Assembly: GCF_000708885.1 (NCBI RefSeq)
Contig: NZ_JEOE01000014.1
Location: forward strand, 24,159-88,158
Reading direction: 5' to 3'
Length of the DNA stretch: 64,000 nt
From: Cellulomonas sp. HZM
GTDB taxonomy: Bacteria > Actinomycetota > Actinomycetes > Actinomycetales > Cellulomonadaceae
Below, piece after piece: positions 50,130-58,650 of this stretch (position 1 is the stretch's first letter; the number at the start of each line of letters is the position of its first letter). A model generated the notes under the pieces. That model saw nothing but the letters and a program-made list of their open reading frames with translations. It was not told where the DNA came from and did not search any database. The position numbers were made by a program, and so were the translations under genes.

Positions 50130-50873
50130 TCAGCCGACCTGCTGGTCGACCAGTCGGCTGATCTCGTCGACGTCGTTCTTCACCGCGAACCACGGAGCGC
50201 TCATCGCGGCCAGCCCCGCCAGGAGCAGGAGCACGGCGACCACCCAGGTGAGCGCAGAGAAGGGGGGAGCCCCGCGGAACACCCCGCGCTGGTAGTCGCG
50301 CGACGCCTTGGACAGCAGCACGACGACACCGAGGCACGCCAGGTACCACTCGGTGCCCGGTCCGCGCATGAGCACGTCCAGCCCGCCGACGAGCAGCATC
50401 AGTCCCACCGCGGTGCAGTAGAGCCCGACCGCCCGCCGTCGGCGGCGCCGCGCGTCCGCGAGCCGGTGGCGGGCGAACTCGGGACTCGACTCGACCTGGT
50501 CGACCACGCTGCGACGGTCGAACAGCGAGGGCGAGCCCGCGGAGCCTGCGGCCGCAGCGGGGTCGAAACGGGGATCAGGCACGTACGGCGATCCGCCGGC
50601 CTGAGTCGCGCCGGTCGCCCAGTCGGGCTGCGACGCCCACGGTGGGGACACGGCGGCCTGCGAGCTCGTCGGTTGCGGTGCCCACGACTGCGACGCGGCG
50701 CGCACGGGCGGCTCCGCGACCGGAGCGACCGGAACAGCGGGCGCGACCGGAGCGACCGGAGCAGCAGGCGCGACGGGCGCGGTGTGCTCCGTCCACCCCG
50801 TCCCGTCGAACCAACGCAGCACCCCGGGCGTCACGCCGTCGGGGTACCACCCAGGTGCCGGTCCGTCGTCCAC
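50130..50873 (-). CDS. DUF2510-domain membrane protein
   Basis: 247 aa. The N-terminal DUF2510 motif [27 protein letters not shown] is at about 5-32, followed by a low-complexity Pro/Val/Ala tract ([13 protein letters not shown]) and a disordered linker. An R-rich stretch (DARRRRRRA) precedes hydrophobic helices at about 149-168, 173-190 and 208-230. DUF2510 is a common actinobacterial module of unknown function fused to membrane proteins. GTG start; CACGAT 7 nt upstream suggests leaderless transcription. Confidence 0.83.
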   Translation of the reverse strand: MDDGPAPGWYPDGVTPGVLRWFDGTGWTEHTAPVAPAAPVAPVAPAVPVAPVAEPPVRAASQSWAPQPTSSQAAVSPPWASQPDWATGATQAGGSPYVPDPRFDPAAAAGSAGSPSLFDRRSVVDQVESSPEFARHRLADARRRRRRAVGLYCTAVGLMLLVGGLDVLMRGPGTEWYLACLGVVVLLSKASRDYQRGVFRGAPPFSALTWVVAVLLLLAGLAAMSAPWFAVKNDVDEISRLVDQQVG

Positions 50874-50968
50874 GGGTCGGATCGTGCCAGACGCGGACGC
50901 GGCAGGTCACCGTGCGCGCCTGTGGACCGCCCGCACGGACCAACGACGCACCGACTCCGAGGCCGAGG

Positions 50969-52072
50969 TCACGCGCGCTCGATGCGAAGGTCGAGCCACC
51001 GCGCGAGGTCGGTGATCTCGTCGTCGACCGCCCGTTGCTCGTCGGCCGTGAGGTCCGTGTCCAGGTGCAGGGCGTCCACGCGCAGCACGCCGCGCGCGGA
51101 GTCCGCGGTCGCGTCGAGCTTGCCGACGAGGCGGTCGCCGACGAGCACCGGGAGCGCGTAGTAGCCCCAGCGTCTCGCGGCCGCCGGCTTGAACATCTCC
51201 AGCGCGTACTCGAACTCGAAGATCTCGGTCATGCGCTTGCGGTCGTGCAGCAGGCGGTCGAACGGCGACAGGAGCGCGACCCGCGGCCGCGCGGGGCCGG
51301 CATCGAGCCACACCGGGTCCACGCGCCACGAGCCGCGCACGCCCTCGATGACCGCGGGCTCGCCGGCCTCGCCGACGTCGAGCGGCTCGACCGGGCACTG
51401 CGGCCCCCGGCTGCGGGCGATGCCGAGCGCATGCAGCCGCCGCTCGTCGCGCAGTCGCCGCGCCTCGACGACGTCCGGGTACGCCTGGAACGGGTAGACG
51501 CGGTCGGCGAGATCCCACAGCCGCGTGCGCCCGTCCCAGCCCGCGACCGCGACGTCGCCGGTCTGCGTCAGCAGGTCCAGCATCATCGTGACGTTGCGGC
51601 TGTTGTTCCATCCCGACGAGCGCCACGGGCGCACGCACGTGTCCGGGAGCTCGCCCGCGGGCAGCGGGCCGTCGGCGCGCAGGGTGTCGAGGATGTCGTC
51701 TCGACAGCGACGGTTGTCGTGCAGCCAGCGCGCGTTCGCGACCTGCCAGCCGCGTCCCTCGGGCGGACCCGGCCACTCGGCCATCTCGGCCCGGTAGAGC
51801 GGCAGGTCGGTCGCCGGGCGCAGGGTGTTGCGCAGGTCGAAGAGGCGGTGCGTCGCGACCGCGTCCTCGAGGTCGCGTGGGTCGTAGGACGAGCCGAGCC
51901 GGCTCCACAGCACCAGGTCGGCGCTCGGCGCGATCGCTGCGGTGGGGTTGAGCTGCAGGAGCGAGACGCGGTCCACCGCGTCGAGCAGGCCGTCCGGTCG
52001 GTCCGCCGTGAGGGCCTGCGCACGCACCGCGACACGGCGCGCGTCGGCGCGGCTGAGCTCCAGCGGTCCCAT
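50969..52072 (-). CDS. AlkZ/YcaQ-like DNA glycosylase family protein
   Basis: 367 aa of the winged-helix HTH_42 family, which includes AlkZ and E. coli YcaQ (glycosylases that unhook DNA crosslinks or remove alkylated bases). Segments ELSRADARRVAVRAQALTADRP, RVSLLQLNPTAAIAPSADLVLWSRLGSSY, RLFDLRNTLRPATDLPLYRAEMAEWP, ARWLHDNRRCRDDIL and the C-terminal YALPVLVGDRLVGKLDATAD fit the family. The catalytic QxD/QxQ-type site of this family may be QLN around residue 40; I cannot be certain. ATG chosen with TAGGGT 8 nt upstream (leaderless). Isolated gene. Confidence 0.8.
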   Translation of the reverse strand: MGPLELSRADARRVAVRAQALTADRPDGLLDAVDRVSLLQLNPTAAIAPSADLVLWSRLGSSYDPRDLEDAVATHRLFDLRNTLRPATDLPLYRAEMAEWPGPPEGRGWQVANARWLHDNRRCRDDILDTLRADGPLPAGELPDTCVRPWRSSGWNNSRNVTMMLDLLTQTGDVAVAGWDGRTRLWDLADRVYPFQAYPDVVEARRLRDERRLHALGIARSRGPQCPVEPLDVGEAGEPAVIEGVRGSWRVDPVWLDAGPARPRVALLSPFDRLLHDRKRMTEIFEFEYALEMFKPAAARRWGYYALPVLVGDRLVGKLDATADSARGVLRVDALHLDTDLTADEQRAVDDEITDLARWLDLRIERA

Positions 52073-52112
52073 GCGGCGCGACCCTACGCGCGCCCACTGA
52101 CACGCGCCGGGG

Positions 52113-52973
52113 TCAGGCGTGCGTCGCCCCTGGGTTGGCCAGCACCCGTGCCGCGCTCGCGTGCGCGCGCTCGCACGCCCCGCGCAGGTCCGCGCCGTCG
52201 ATGAGCGCGCCGAGGAACCCGGCGGCGAACGCGTCGCCCGCCCCCGTGGAGTCGCGGACGTCGGCCACGGGCGGCACCGGCACGACGAGCGGATCGGCGC
52301 CCGGCGCGAGCACCGTCGTCGGGTCGGCACCGGCCTTGACGACGACCGTCGTCGCGTCGAGCCCCCCGCGCCCCGGGCCGAGCAGCCCCAGGCACGCGGC
52401 CTCGTCGGCGTTGGCGAGCAGGACGTCGGGCGCGAGGTCGACGAGCAGGCGATGGAACTCGTCGACACCGTAGTGCTCCATCATCCCCGTCGAGGCGACG
52501 TCGACGCTGGTCAGCGCTCCGCGCGCACGTGCGCGACGCGCGGCGTCGAGGGCCGCCGCCGCGGCGGGGCCGTCCGCGAACGCGTAGCCCGACACGTGCA
52601 GCAGGGACACGTCGTCGAGCCATTCGTCGGGCACCGTGCGCAGCTCGCGTGCGGCCGCGCGGTCGGGCAGCATCGTCCGCTCGCTCGACGCGTCGATGAG
52701 CACGACGACAGTGCCCGTCGAACCGCGGCGCTCGACGCGGACGTCCACGCCGAGCACCGTCATCCCGTCCACGAGCGCCGCACCCAGGCGGTCGTCGCCG
52801 ACGCATCCGAGGAACCGCGTCGGCGTGCCCGCGGCGGCCGCGAACGCGGCGACGTTCGCACCCGAGCCGCCGCGGGTGCGGAACACGCGCGAGCTGGTGT
52901 CGGTACCGGTCCGCAGGTCCTCGTCGAGCCAGACGACGACGTCCTCGACCAGGTCACCGAGGACGGCGAGCAT
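52113..52973 (-). CDS. psuK: PfkB-family kinase, probable pseudouridine kinase
   Basis: 286-aa ribokinase-fold sugar kinase. It has an N-terminal GDLVEDVVVW strand, a substrate-binding GGSGANVAAFAAAAG loop, and the C-terminal anion hole DSTGAGDAFAAGF with catalytic Asp. Its ATG overlaps the psuG stop (TGATG), so it is the likely partner that phosphorylates pseudouridine to the substrate of PsuG. The specific symbol rests on this linkage; sequence alone says PfkB. Confidence 0.82.
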   Translation of the reverse strand: MLAVLGDLVEDVVVWLDEDLRTGTDTSSRVFRTRGGSGANVAAFAAAAGTPTRFLGCVGDDRLGAALVDGMTVLGVDVRVERRGSTGTVVVLIDASSERTMLPDRAAARELRTVPDEWLDDVSLLHVSGYAFADGPAAAAALDAARRARARGALTSVDVASTGMMEHYGVDEFHRLLVDLAPDVLLANADEAACLGLLGPGRGGLDATTVVVKAGADPTTVLAPGADPLVVPVPPVADVRDSTGAGDAFAAGFLGALIDGADLRGACERAHASAARVLANPGATHA

Positions 52974-53887
52974 CAGCGCGCGACGAGCGCGGCGGCGACC
53001 TGGCCCCCGAGCGCGACGTTGCCGCGGTACACCTCGACGTTGACGTCGAGGCTGCGGCCGCCGGTGTCCCGCTGGATGAAGTCGAGCAGGAACGGCGTGA
53101 TCGCGTTGCCGTGCACCCCCTGGGCGTCCGCCTCGGTCCACGCGCGCTGGAGGATCGCGTCGAGCTCCTCGGGCGGCAGCTGCTTGTCCGCCGCGACGGG
53201 GTTGGCCAGCAGGATCGCCTGCTCGAGGCCCAGCTCGTCGCGCGCGGAGATGACGTCCGCGGTCTGCTCGGGGGAGTCCACCGCGAAGTTCACCTCGAAG
53301 CCCGAGTCGGACACGTAGAAGCCCGGGTACGCGGTGGTGCGGTAGCCCAGCACCGGGATGTTGAGGGTCTCGAAGCGCTCGAGCGTCGCGGCGACGTCGA
53401 GGATCGACTTCACACCGGCGCTGATCACGAGGATCGGGGTGCGCGCGAGGACGGTGAGGTCGGCGGACTCGTCGAACGACTCCGCGGCCCCCCGGTGCAC
53501 GCCGCCCAGGCCGCCGGTCGAGAAGACGCGCACGCCCGCGCGGTGCGCGAGGAACGCCGTCGCGGCGACGGTCGTGCCGCCGTGCAGGCCCAGCGCCGAG
53601 GCGACCGGCAGGTCGCGCAGGCTGACCTTGGCGATGCCGTCGGTGCCGGCGAGGTCGGTGATCTGCTCGGTGCTCAGCCCGACCGTGGGGACGCCCTGGT
53701 AGACGCCGATCGTCGCGGGCACGACGCCCTGCTCGCGCAGGCCGGCCTCCGCCTCGAGGGCTACGTCGAGGTTGCGCGGACGGGGGAGCCCGTGCGTGAA
53801 GATCGTCGACTCGAGGGCCAGGACGGGGCGGCCCTCGCGGACGGCGGAGGAGACCTCGTCGGAGACGTGGATGGCGGGGGTGGGCAT
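52973..53887 (-). CDS. psuG: Pseudouridine-5'-phosphate glycosidase
   Basis: 304 aa. Cleaves the C-C glycosidic bond of pseudouridine 5'-phosphate to uracil and ribose 5-phosphate, allowing recycling of modified-RNA nucleosides. Family motifs are clear: LALESTIFTHGLPRPRN, TIGVYQGVPTVGL, VSLRDLPVASALGLHGGTTVAATAFLA, VFSTGGLGGVHRGA, SAGVKSILDVAATLE and the C-terminal HGNAITPFLLDFI. AAAGG precedes the ATG. Operon with the pfkB-type kinase. A minus-strand TAGGTT (53959-53954) may be its -10. Confidence 0.95.
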   Translation of the reverse strand: MPTPAIHVSDEVSSAVREGRPVLALESTIFTHGLPRPRNLDVALEAEAGLREQGVVPATIGVYQGVPTVGLSTEQITDLAGTDGIAKVSLRDLPVASALGLHGGTTVAATAFLAHRAGVRVFSTGGLGGVHRGAAESFDESADLTVLARTPILVISAGVKSILDVAATLERFETLNIPVLGYRTTAYPGFYVSDSGFEVNFAVDSPEQTADVISARDELGLEQAILLANPVAADKQLPPEELDAILQRAWTEADAQGVHGNAITPFLLDFIQRDTGGRSLDVNVEVYRGNVALGGQVAAALVAR

Positions 53888-54044
53888 CGTCGTGCGCGCC
53901 TTTCGTGCGGGGGTACCGGGTCACGGAGGACGGCGACGAGCGCCGTCGGGACCAACCTACGTGACCCGTGCGTCCCGGTCCGGGCCCTCCGACCCGGGCT
54001 ACGGCGTTCGCACAGGTCAGGCACAGGTTCACGTGACGTTCGCC

Positions 54045-54079
54045 CGAAACGGGTTGTCGATCGCTTGCAATCCGTTTCG
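54045..54079. promoter_or_regulatory. Inverted repeat upstream of the chitinase promoter
   Basis: CGAAACGG and CCGTTTCG, perfect 8-bp arms 19 bp apart, ending 20 bp before the -35. Candidate activator or repressor site for the chitinase; binding protein unknown. Confidence 0.45.
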
Positions 54080-54098
54080 CCGGATGTTGTCGGAATCG

Positions 54099-54128
54099 TT
54101 GACCGATTTCACCCGGTGCGGATAGGTT
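54099..54128 (+). promoter_or_regulatory. Chitinase promoter
   Basis: TTGACC (54099-54104), 18-nt spacer, TAGGTT (54123-54128); predicted start near 54135, leaving a ~60-nt leader that contains the TTAGT/ACTAA dyad and ends in GGAGG (54188-54192). Confidence 0.68.
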
Positions 54129-54197
54129 CGTGGAACGAGGATTAGTTACCGATCCTTACTAAACCCCCTTTCCAAATGCGTCACCACGGAGGCACCG

Positions 54198-55889
54198 ATG
54201 CACTTCGCGAGACGAGCCGGGACACCGGCTGGAACCACCCCCGCACAGCCCCGCCAGCGGTCACGACGACGTGCCGCTGCCCTCGCGTCCACCGTCGCCG
54301 GTGGGCTCGTCGTCGCCGTCATGGCGGCGCTCCCCTCGTCGGCCGACGCGGCCGGCACCTTCACCGCGAGCTTCGCCGCCGCGGGCGACTGGGGCTCCGG
54401 CCACCAGGCGTCCATCACGGTGACCAACGGCTCGTCGCAGTCCGCTGCGAGCTGGACCCTCGAGTTCGACCTGCCGGCCGGCACAGCCGTCACCAGCTCG
54501 TGGGACGCCGACGTCGTCAAGACCGGGAACCACTACAAGGTCACGTCCAAGAGCTGGGCCGGGCCGTTCGCGCCGGGTGCCTCGCAGACGTGGGGCTGGG
54601 TGGGCTCCGGCCCGTTCAAGCAGCCCACCGGGTGCACCATCAACGGCGCCACCTGTACCGGCGGCACCGTGACGACCAGCCCGACGACCACCACGACGCC
54701 GACGACGACGCCCACCGTGACCCCGACGGTCACGCCGACCGTGACCCCGACGGTCACGCCGACGGTCGACCCGAGCGGCAAGAAGCTCGTCGGCTACTTC
54801 GCCGAGTGGGGTGTCTACGGACGCAACTACCAGGTCAACAACATCAAGACCTCGGGCAGCGCGTCGAAGCTGACGCACATCCTGTACGCGTTCGGGAACA
54901 CCACGGGCGGCAAGTGCTCGATCGGCGACTCGTACGCCGACTACGACAAGGCGTACACGGCCGACCAGAGCGTCGACGGCGTCGCCGACACCTGGGACCA
55001 GCCGCTGCGCGGCAACTTCAACCAGCTCAAGAAGCTCAAGGCGGCCAACCCGAACCTCAAGGTCCTCTGGTCGTTCGGTGGTTGGACCTGGTCGTCCGGC
55101 TTCACGCAGGCCGCGGCCAACCCGACCGCCTTCGCGCAGTCGTGCTACGACCTGCTCAACGACCCGCGCTGGGCCGGCCTGTGGGACGGCATCGACATCG
55201 ACTGGGAGTACCCGAACGCCTGCGGCCTGTCGTGCGACTCGAGCGGCCCGAACGCGTTCAACAACGTCATCACGGCACTGCGCAACAAGTTCGGCTCCAG
55301 CTTCCTGGTCACCGCGGCGGTCACGGCCGACGGCAGCAACGGCGGCAAGATCGACGCCACCGACTACGCCACGGCGACCCAGAAGCTGTCCTGGCTGATG
55401 CCCATGACGTACGACTACTTCGGCGCGTGGAACCCGCAGGGCCCGACGGCCCCGAACGCGCCGCTCACGTCGTACCCCGGCATCCCGCAGGCCGGCTTCA
55501 ACGCCGAGGACGCGATCAACAAGTTCATCGCCAAGGGCGTGCCCGCCAACAAGATCCTGCTGGGCGTCGGGTTCTACGGTCGCGGCTGGACCGGCGTCAC
55601 GCAGTCGGCCCCCGGCGGGGCGGCCACCGGCGCAGCCCCCGGCACCTACGAGCAGGGCATCGAAGACTACAAGGTCCTCAAGAACAAGTGCCCTGCGACG
55701 GGGACCGTCGGCGGCACGGCCTACGCCAAGTGCGGCAGCGAGTGGTGGAGCTACGACACCCCCGCGACCATCGGCAGCAAGATGGCCTGGGCGAAGAACA
55801 AGGGTCTCGGCGGCAGCTTCTTCTGGGAGCTGTCCGGCGACACCTCGAACGGTGAGCTCATCTCCGCGATGAAGAGCGGTCTGAGCTGA
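54198..55889 (+). CDS. Secreted chitinase, CBM2-GH18
   Basis: 563 aa. A signal peptide covers about 1-52 (long, with an RQRSRRR n-region and SADA cleavage). Residues 53-143 are a family-2-type carbohydrate-binding module (SASWTLEFDLPAGTAVTSSWDADV, PFAPGASQTWGWVGSG). A Thr/Pro/Val linker spans 156-190 (TPTVTPTVTPTV). The GH18 TIM barrel runs 196-563 with the active-site DGIDIDWEYP at 330-339 (Glu337 the acid), the WSFGGWTWSSGF strand, MTYDYFGAWN, and the terminal FFWELSGDT. It hydrolyses chitin by substrate-assisted retaining catalysis. ATG with GGAGG 5 nt upstream. It has its own promoter and terminator, so it is monocistronic. Confidence 0.95.
   Translation: MHFARRAGTPAGTTPAQPRQRSRRRAAALASTVAGGLVVAVMAALPSSADAAGTFTASFAAAGDWGSGHQASITVTNGSSQSAASWTLEFDLPAGTAVTSSWDADVVKTGNHYKVTSKSWAGPFAPGASQTWGWVGSGPFKQPTGCTINGATCTGGTVTTSPTTTTTPTTTPTVTPTVTPTVTPTVTPTVDPSGKKLVGYFAEWGVYGRNYQVNNIKTSGSASKLTHILYAFGNTTGGKCSIGDSYADYDKAYTADQSVDGVADTWDQPLRGNFNQLKKLKAANPNLKVLWSFGGWTWSSGFTQAAANPTAFAQSCYDLLNDPRWAGLWDGIDIDWEYPNACGLSCDSSGPNAFNNVITALRNKFGSSFLVTAAVTADGSNGGKIDATDYATATQKLSWLMPMTYDYFGAWNPQGPTAPNAPLTSYPGIPQAGFNAEDAINKFIAKGVPANKILLGVGFYGRGWTGVTQSAPGGAATGAAPGTYEQGIEDYKVLKNKCPATGTVGGTAYAKCGSEWWSYDTPATIGSKMAWAKNKGLGGSFFWELSGDTSNGELISAMKSGLS
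54703..54771 (+). repeat. Short tandem repeats encoding the Thr-Pro linker
   Basis: Alternating CCGACGGTCACG and CCGACCGTGACC units encode TPTV repeats in the chitinase linker. In frame and low-complexity, so expected to vary between strains. Confidence 0.8.
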
Positions 55890-55895
55890 CGACCA

Positions 55896-55941
55896 CCGCC
55901 GGGCCCCCGTCGGCAGTGCGTGGCGGACGGGGGTCCGGCGG
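55896..55941 (+). terminator. Chitinase terminator
   Basis: 16-bp stem CCGCCGGGCCCCCGTC with GACGGGGGTCCGGCGG (one G-U pair), six bases after the chitinase stop. Confidence 0.8.
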
Positions 55942-55984
55942 TTCGCGTGCACCGGGCGTGCCCGGGTGCACCTGCACGACGGCC

Positions 55985-56020
55985 GGGGGCCGGGACGGCA
56001 CTGCGGCCGTCCCGGCCCCC
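55985..56020. terminator. Second hairpin downstream of chitinase
   Basis: Perfect 15-bp stem GGGGGCCGGGACGGC / GCCGTCCCGGCCCCC with a 6-nt loop; a back-up terminator or RNA-stability element. Confidence 0.65.
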
Positions 56021-56240
56021 GCCGCGTCACCGCGCACCCGTCGCGGGCCACGGCTCACGGGTCCCCGGCACACACCCCGTCGCTGCGCCCCACGCGGCCC
56101 TCGGTGCGAGCGGGTGGGATGTGGCTCGGGGTGAGTCGACGTTCCACGCGGTCCGGACGGCGGGGTGGTCGGTGCCGGGGCGACGGTGTCACCCGGGTGG
56201 GGGCGTGGACGGCTGGGGGTGTTGTGCTGTTCGCGGGGGT

Positions 56241-56271
56241 TTGCATCGAACGATGATGCCAACTTGCATCG
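56241..56271. promoter_or_regulatory. Candidate operator upstream of GH87
   Basis: TTGCATCG occurs at 56241-56248 and 56264-56271, and the first copy starts a dyad CATCG-AA-CGATG (56244-56255). The base composition is AT-richer than its surroundings. No matching site was noticed at the GH16 gene. Confidence 0.4.
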
Positions 56272-56383
56272 CAGACGTAAGTTCTTCCAGTTTGCCATTC
56301 AGTCTTGCCGCGTGATTGTCCCGATCCGTACCGTGTGTCCGTCATGCGACGCCGCGTACCCCCGGCGTCGGCCCCCGGTGCGC

Positions 56384-56390
56384 AAGGAGG
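56384..56390 (+). promoter_or_regulatory. Ribosome-binding site fixing the GH87 start
   Basis: AAGGAGG, 7 nt before GTG 56398; it decides the start against the in-frame codons upstream. Confidence 0.8.
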
Positions 56391-56397
56391 CGCCTCC

Positions 56398-58488
56398 GTG
56401 AGGAACATCGTCCGTACCCGCGAGATCACCCGCGAGAACCCCCGCGAGAACACCCGCGAGAACACCCGCGGCAACGCCCCAGCGAACCGAGCGCGGATCA
56501 CGTCCCGCGTCGCCGCCACCGGCGCGCTCGCCCTCGTCGCGACGCTCGCCGTCGCCCAGCCGGGTCTCGCCGCGCAGCAGCCCAAGCCGGGCGTCGAGAC
56601 CGTCGCCGGCATCTCCCCGGCCCTGACCGCAGGCCGCGGAGCGAGCGTCCCGTTCGTCGAGCAGGAGGCCGAGAACGCGACCTACCAGGGCACGCTCGTC
56701 GGCCCCGACCGCACGCCGTACACGCTCGCGAGCGAGGCGTCCGGCCGCAGCGCGGTGACGCTCAAGGGCGCCAAGGACTACGTGCAGTTCACGCTGACCA
56801 GGCCGGCCAACGCGATGACGCTGCGCTACTCGATCCCCGACTCGGCCACCGGCGGCGGCCTGACCGGACCGGTCGACATCTCGGTGAACGGGCACAAGCT
56901 GACGAGCGCGACGCTCACGTCGCAGTTCTCGTGGCTATACGGCACGTACCCGTTCTCGAACGACCCCCAGGCCGACCCGAACCAGGACTGGTGGCTCACC
57001 GAGTGCGGCTGCGTGCCCTCGGCGACGACGCCCGCGCCGGTGTTCGCCAAGCCGTTCCGGCCATTCCACTTCTACAGCGAGCTGCGCATCCCGCTGGTGC
57101 TGCCGCTGAAGAAGGGTGACACCGTCAAGGTGTCCCTGCCGGCGGGCAGCAAGCTCCCGTCGGCGACGATCGACCTCGCCGACTTCGAGCAGGTCGGGCT
57201 GCCCAAGGCGCCCCCGCGCGGTGCGGTCAACGCGTGGCTCTACGGCGCCGACCCCACGGGCCGGCGCAGCTCGGCGGACGCGCTCGACAAGGCGATCGCC
57301 GCGGCCAAGAAGCGTGGCGTCGCGCTGTACATCCCGCCGGGGCGGTACAAGGTCGACCGTCACCTGGTGGTCGACGACGTGACCATCCAGGGGGCGGGGA
57401 GCTGGTGGACGACGCTCACCGGTGACGGCGTCGGCGTCTACGGCAAGTACGTCGAGGACGGCGGCTCGAAGCGCGTGCACCTGTCCGACTTCGCGATCGT
57501 CGGCGACGTCCGCGAGCGGGTCGACGACGACCAGGTCAACGGCATCGGCGGCGCGCTGGGCGGCGGTTCCACCGTGGAGCGGCTGTACATCCAGCACACC
57601 AAGGTCGGCATGTGGTTCGACGGGCCGTTCGACGGGCTCACGGTGAAGGACAACGTCATCGTCGACCAGATCGCCGACGGGCTGAACCTGCGCCGCGGCA
57701 TCTCGCACGCCACGGTGACCAACAACTTCATCCGGAACACGGGCGACGACGCGCTGGCCATGTGGTCGAACCAGGTCACGTCCGCCACCGCCGATGCGGA
57801 CCACGACAACGTGTTCTCCCACAACACGGTGCTCAACCCGACGCTCGCCAACGGCATCGCGATCTACGGCGGCCACGACAACAAGGTCGTCGCCAACGTC
57901 GTCGCCGACCCCGTGCGCGAGGGCAGCGGCCTGCACGCCGGCCAGCGCTTCGGCTCCACGCCGTTCGCCGGCCGCACCACCTTCCAGGACAACACGACCG
58001 TGCGCGCCAGCACGCTCGACCTCAACTGGAAGATCGGGCTCGGCGCGCTGTGGGTCTACGCGCTCGAGGGCTCGGTGCAGGGCATCGACGTCACGGGGGA
58101 CCACTACCTCGACAACGGGTACAACGCGATCATGCTGGTGTCCGAGTGGGGCGTGAAGGACCAGTACGGCATCGACGACATGCACTTCAAGGACGTGCAG
58201 GTCGACGGCGCGGGGACGTCCGTGGTGTCTGCCCGCGCCTTCGGGTCGGCGACGTTCGAGAACGTCGACGTCCGCAACGTCGGCTGGGCCGGCGTCAACA
58301 ACTGCGGGTCGTTCCACTTCGCGTCGACCGGCTCCGAGTTCTCCCTGGTGGACCTCGGCGGCAACGACGGCACGGACAACAACCCGTGGCACCCGGGCAC
58401 CAATTGGCTCACGCCGTTCGTGCCCAACGCGATCACCTGCAACGACGCCCCGCCGGTCGTGACGCCGCCGGCCCCGTCGACCTGGTGA
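56398..58488 (+). CDS. Secreted alpha-1,3-glucanase (GH87-type)
   Basis: 696 aa. The N-terminus is unusual, with repeats RENP/RENT/RENT before the hydrophobic signal core (about 38-58, cleavage near LAA). About 86-265 is a CBM35/CBM6-like beta-sandwich (FVEQEAENATYQG, DYVQFTLTRPANAMTLRYSIPDS). A right-handed beta-helix follows from about 275 (GAVNAWLYGADPTGRRSSADALDKAI, YIPPGRYKVD). The three catalytic aspartates described for GH87 enzymes have exact counterparts: Asp427 (ADG) and Asp450-Asp451 (TGDDALAMWS), with the same 23/24-residue spacing. The substrate is therefore probably alpha-1,3-glucan (mutan or fungal wall). GTG start with AAGGAGG 7 nt upstream. A double terminator follows. Confidence 0.85.
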   Translation: MRNIVRTREITRENPRENTRENTRGNAPANRARITSRVAATGALALVATLAVAQPGLAAQQPKPGVETVAGISPALTAGRGASVPFVEQEAENATYQGTLVGPDRTPYTLASEASGRSAVTLKGAKDYVQFTLTRPANAMTLRYSIPDSATGGGLTGPVDISVNGHKLTSATLTSQFSWLYGTYPFSNDPQADPNQDWWLTECGCVPSATTPAPVFAKPFRPFHFYSELRIPLVLPLKKGDTVKVSLPAGSKLPSATIDLADFEQVGLPKAPPRGAVNAWLYGADPTGRRSSADALDKAIAAAKKRGVALYIPPGRYKVDRHLVVDDVTIQGAGSWWTTLTGDGVGVYGKYVEDGGSKRVHLSDFAIVGDVRERVDDDQVNGIGGALGGGSTVERLYIQHTKVGMWFDGPFDGLTVKDNVIVDQIADGLNLRRGISHATVTNNFIRNTGDDALAMWSNQVTSATADADHDNVFSHNTVLNPTLANGIAIYGGHDNKVVANVVADPVREGSGLHAGQRFGSTPFAGRTTFQDNTTVRASTLDLNWKIGLGALWVYALEGSVQGIDVTGDHYLDNGYNAIMLVSEWGVKDQYGIDDMHFKDVQVDGAGTSVVSARAFGSATFENVDVRNVGWAGVNNCGSFHFASTGSEFSLVDLGGNDGTDNNPWHPGTNWLTPFVPNAITCNDAPPVVTPPAPSTW
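56428..56475 (+). repeat. 12-bp tandem repeats in the GH87 signal region
   Basis: CGCGAGAACACC-type units repeated three to four times encode the RENPRENTRENTRGN stretch just before the signal-peptide core. The slippage-prone in-frame repeat could change the n-region length. Confidence 0.7.
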
Positions 58489-58497
58489 GCTGAACGG

Positions 58498-58535
58498 CGC
58501 TCGCGCCCGGCCCTGGTGCGAGCCGGGCGCGAGCG
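58498..58535 (+). terminator. GH87 terminator
   Basis: Perfect 14-bp stem CGCTCGCGCCCGGC / GCCGGGCGCGAGCG with a 10-nt loop, ten bases after the stop. Confidence 0.8.
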
Positions 58536-58591
58536 TCCTCCCTGCGTCCTCGTGCAGGACGCGGGAGGGGAGGTCCCGGGGTGTGGGACGA

Positions 58592-58628
58592 CGAGAGGGG
58601 CCCGGCGCGCGTCGCCGGGCCCCTCTCG
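58592..58628. terminator. Bidirectional terminator between GH87 and lacI-type genes
   Basis: Perfect 16-bp stem CGAGAGGGGCCCGGCG / CGCCGGGCCCCTCTCG with a 5-nt loop between convergent genes. Confidence 0.83.
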
Positions 58629-58650
58629 TGCTGCGTGCGGCAGGTCGGCG

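Larger units (their letters stand above)
53888..54197. other. Divergent control region psuG / chitinase
   Basis: 310 bp with no gene. It holds the chitinase promoter (54099-54128), the dyad CGAAACGG(54045-54052)...CCGTTTCG(54072-54079), and a second partial dyad TTAGT...ACTAA (54142-54162) in the leader. The 54050-54180 part is AT-richer than its surroundings. Confidence 0.7.
55890..56397. other. Intergenic region between chitinase and GH87 genes
   Basis: 508 bp without a supported gene. It holds two strong hairpins near the chitinase end and a cluster of TTGCATCG and CATCGAACGATG elements near 56241-56271 that may regulate the GH87 gene, whose ribosome-binding site is at 56384-56390. Confidence 0.7.

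Noticed and set aside
54703..54771. CRISPR-like array in the chitinase gene
   Set aside because: The repeats are short, contiguous and in frame, encoding a Thr-Pro linker; there are no spacers or cas genes.
56305..56397. Upstream extension of the GH87 protein
   Set aside because: A clear AAGGAGG lies 7 nt before the GTG at 56398, and the extension would place residues before the signal peptide without support.
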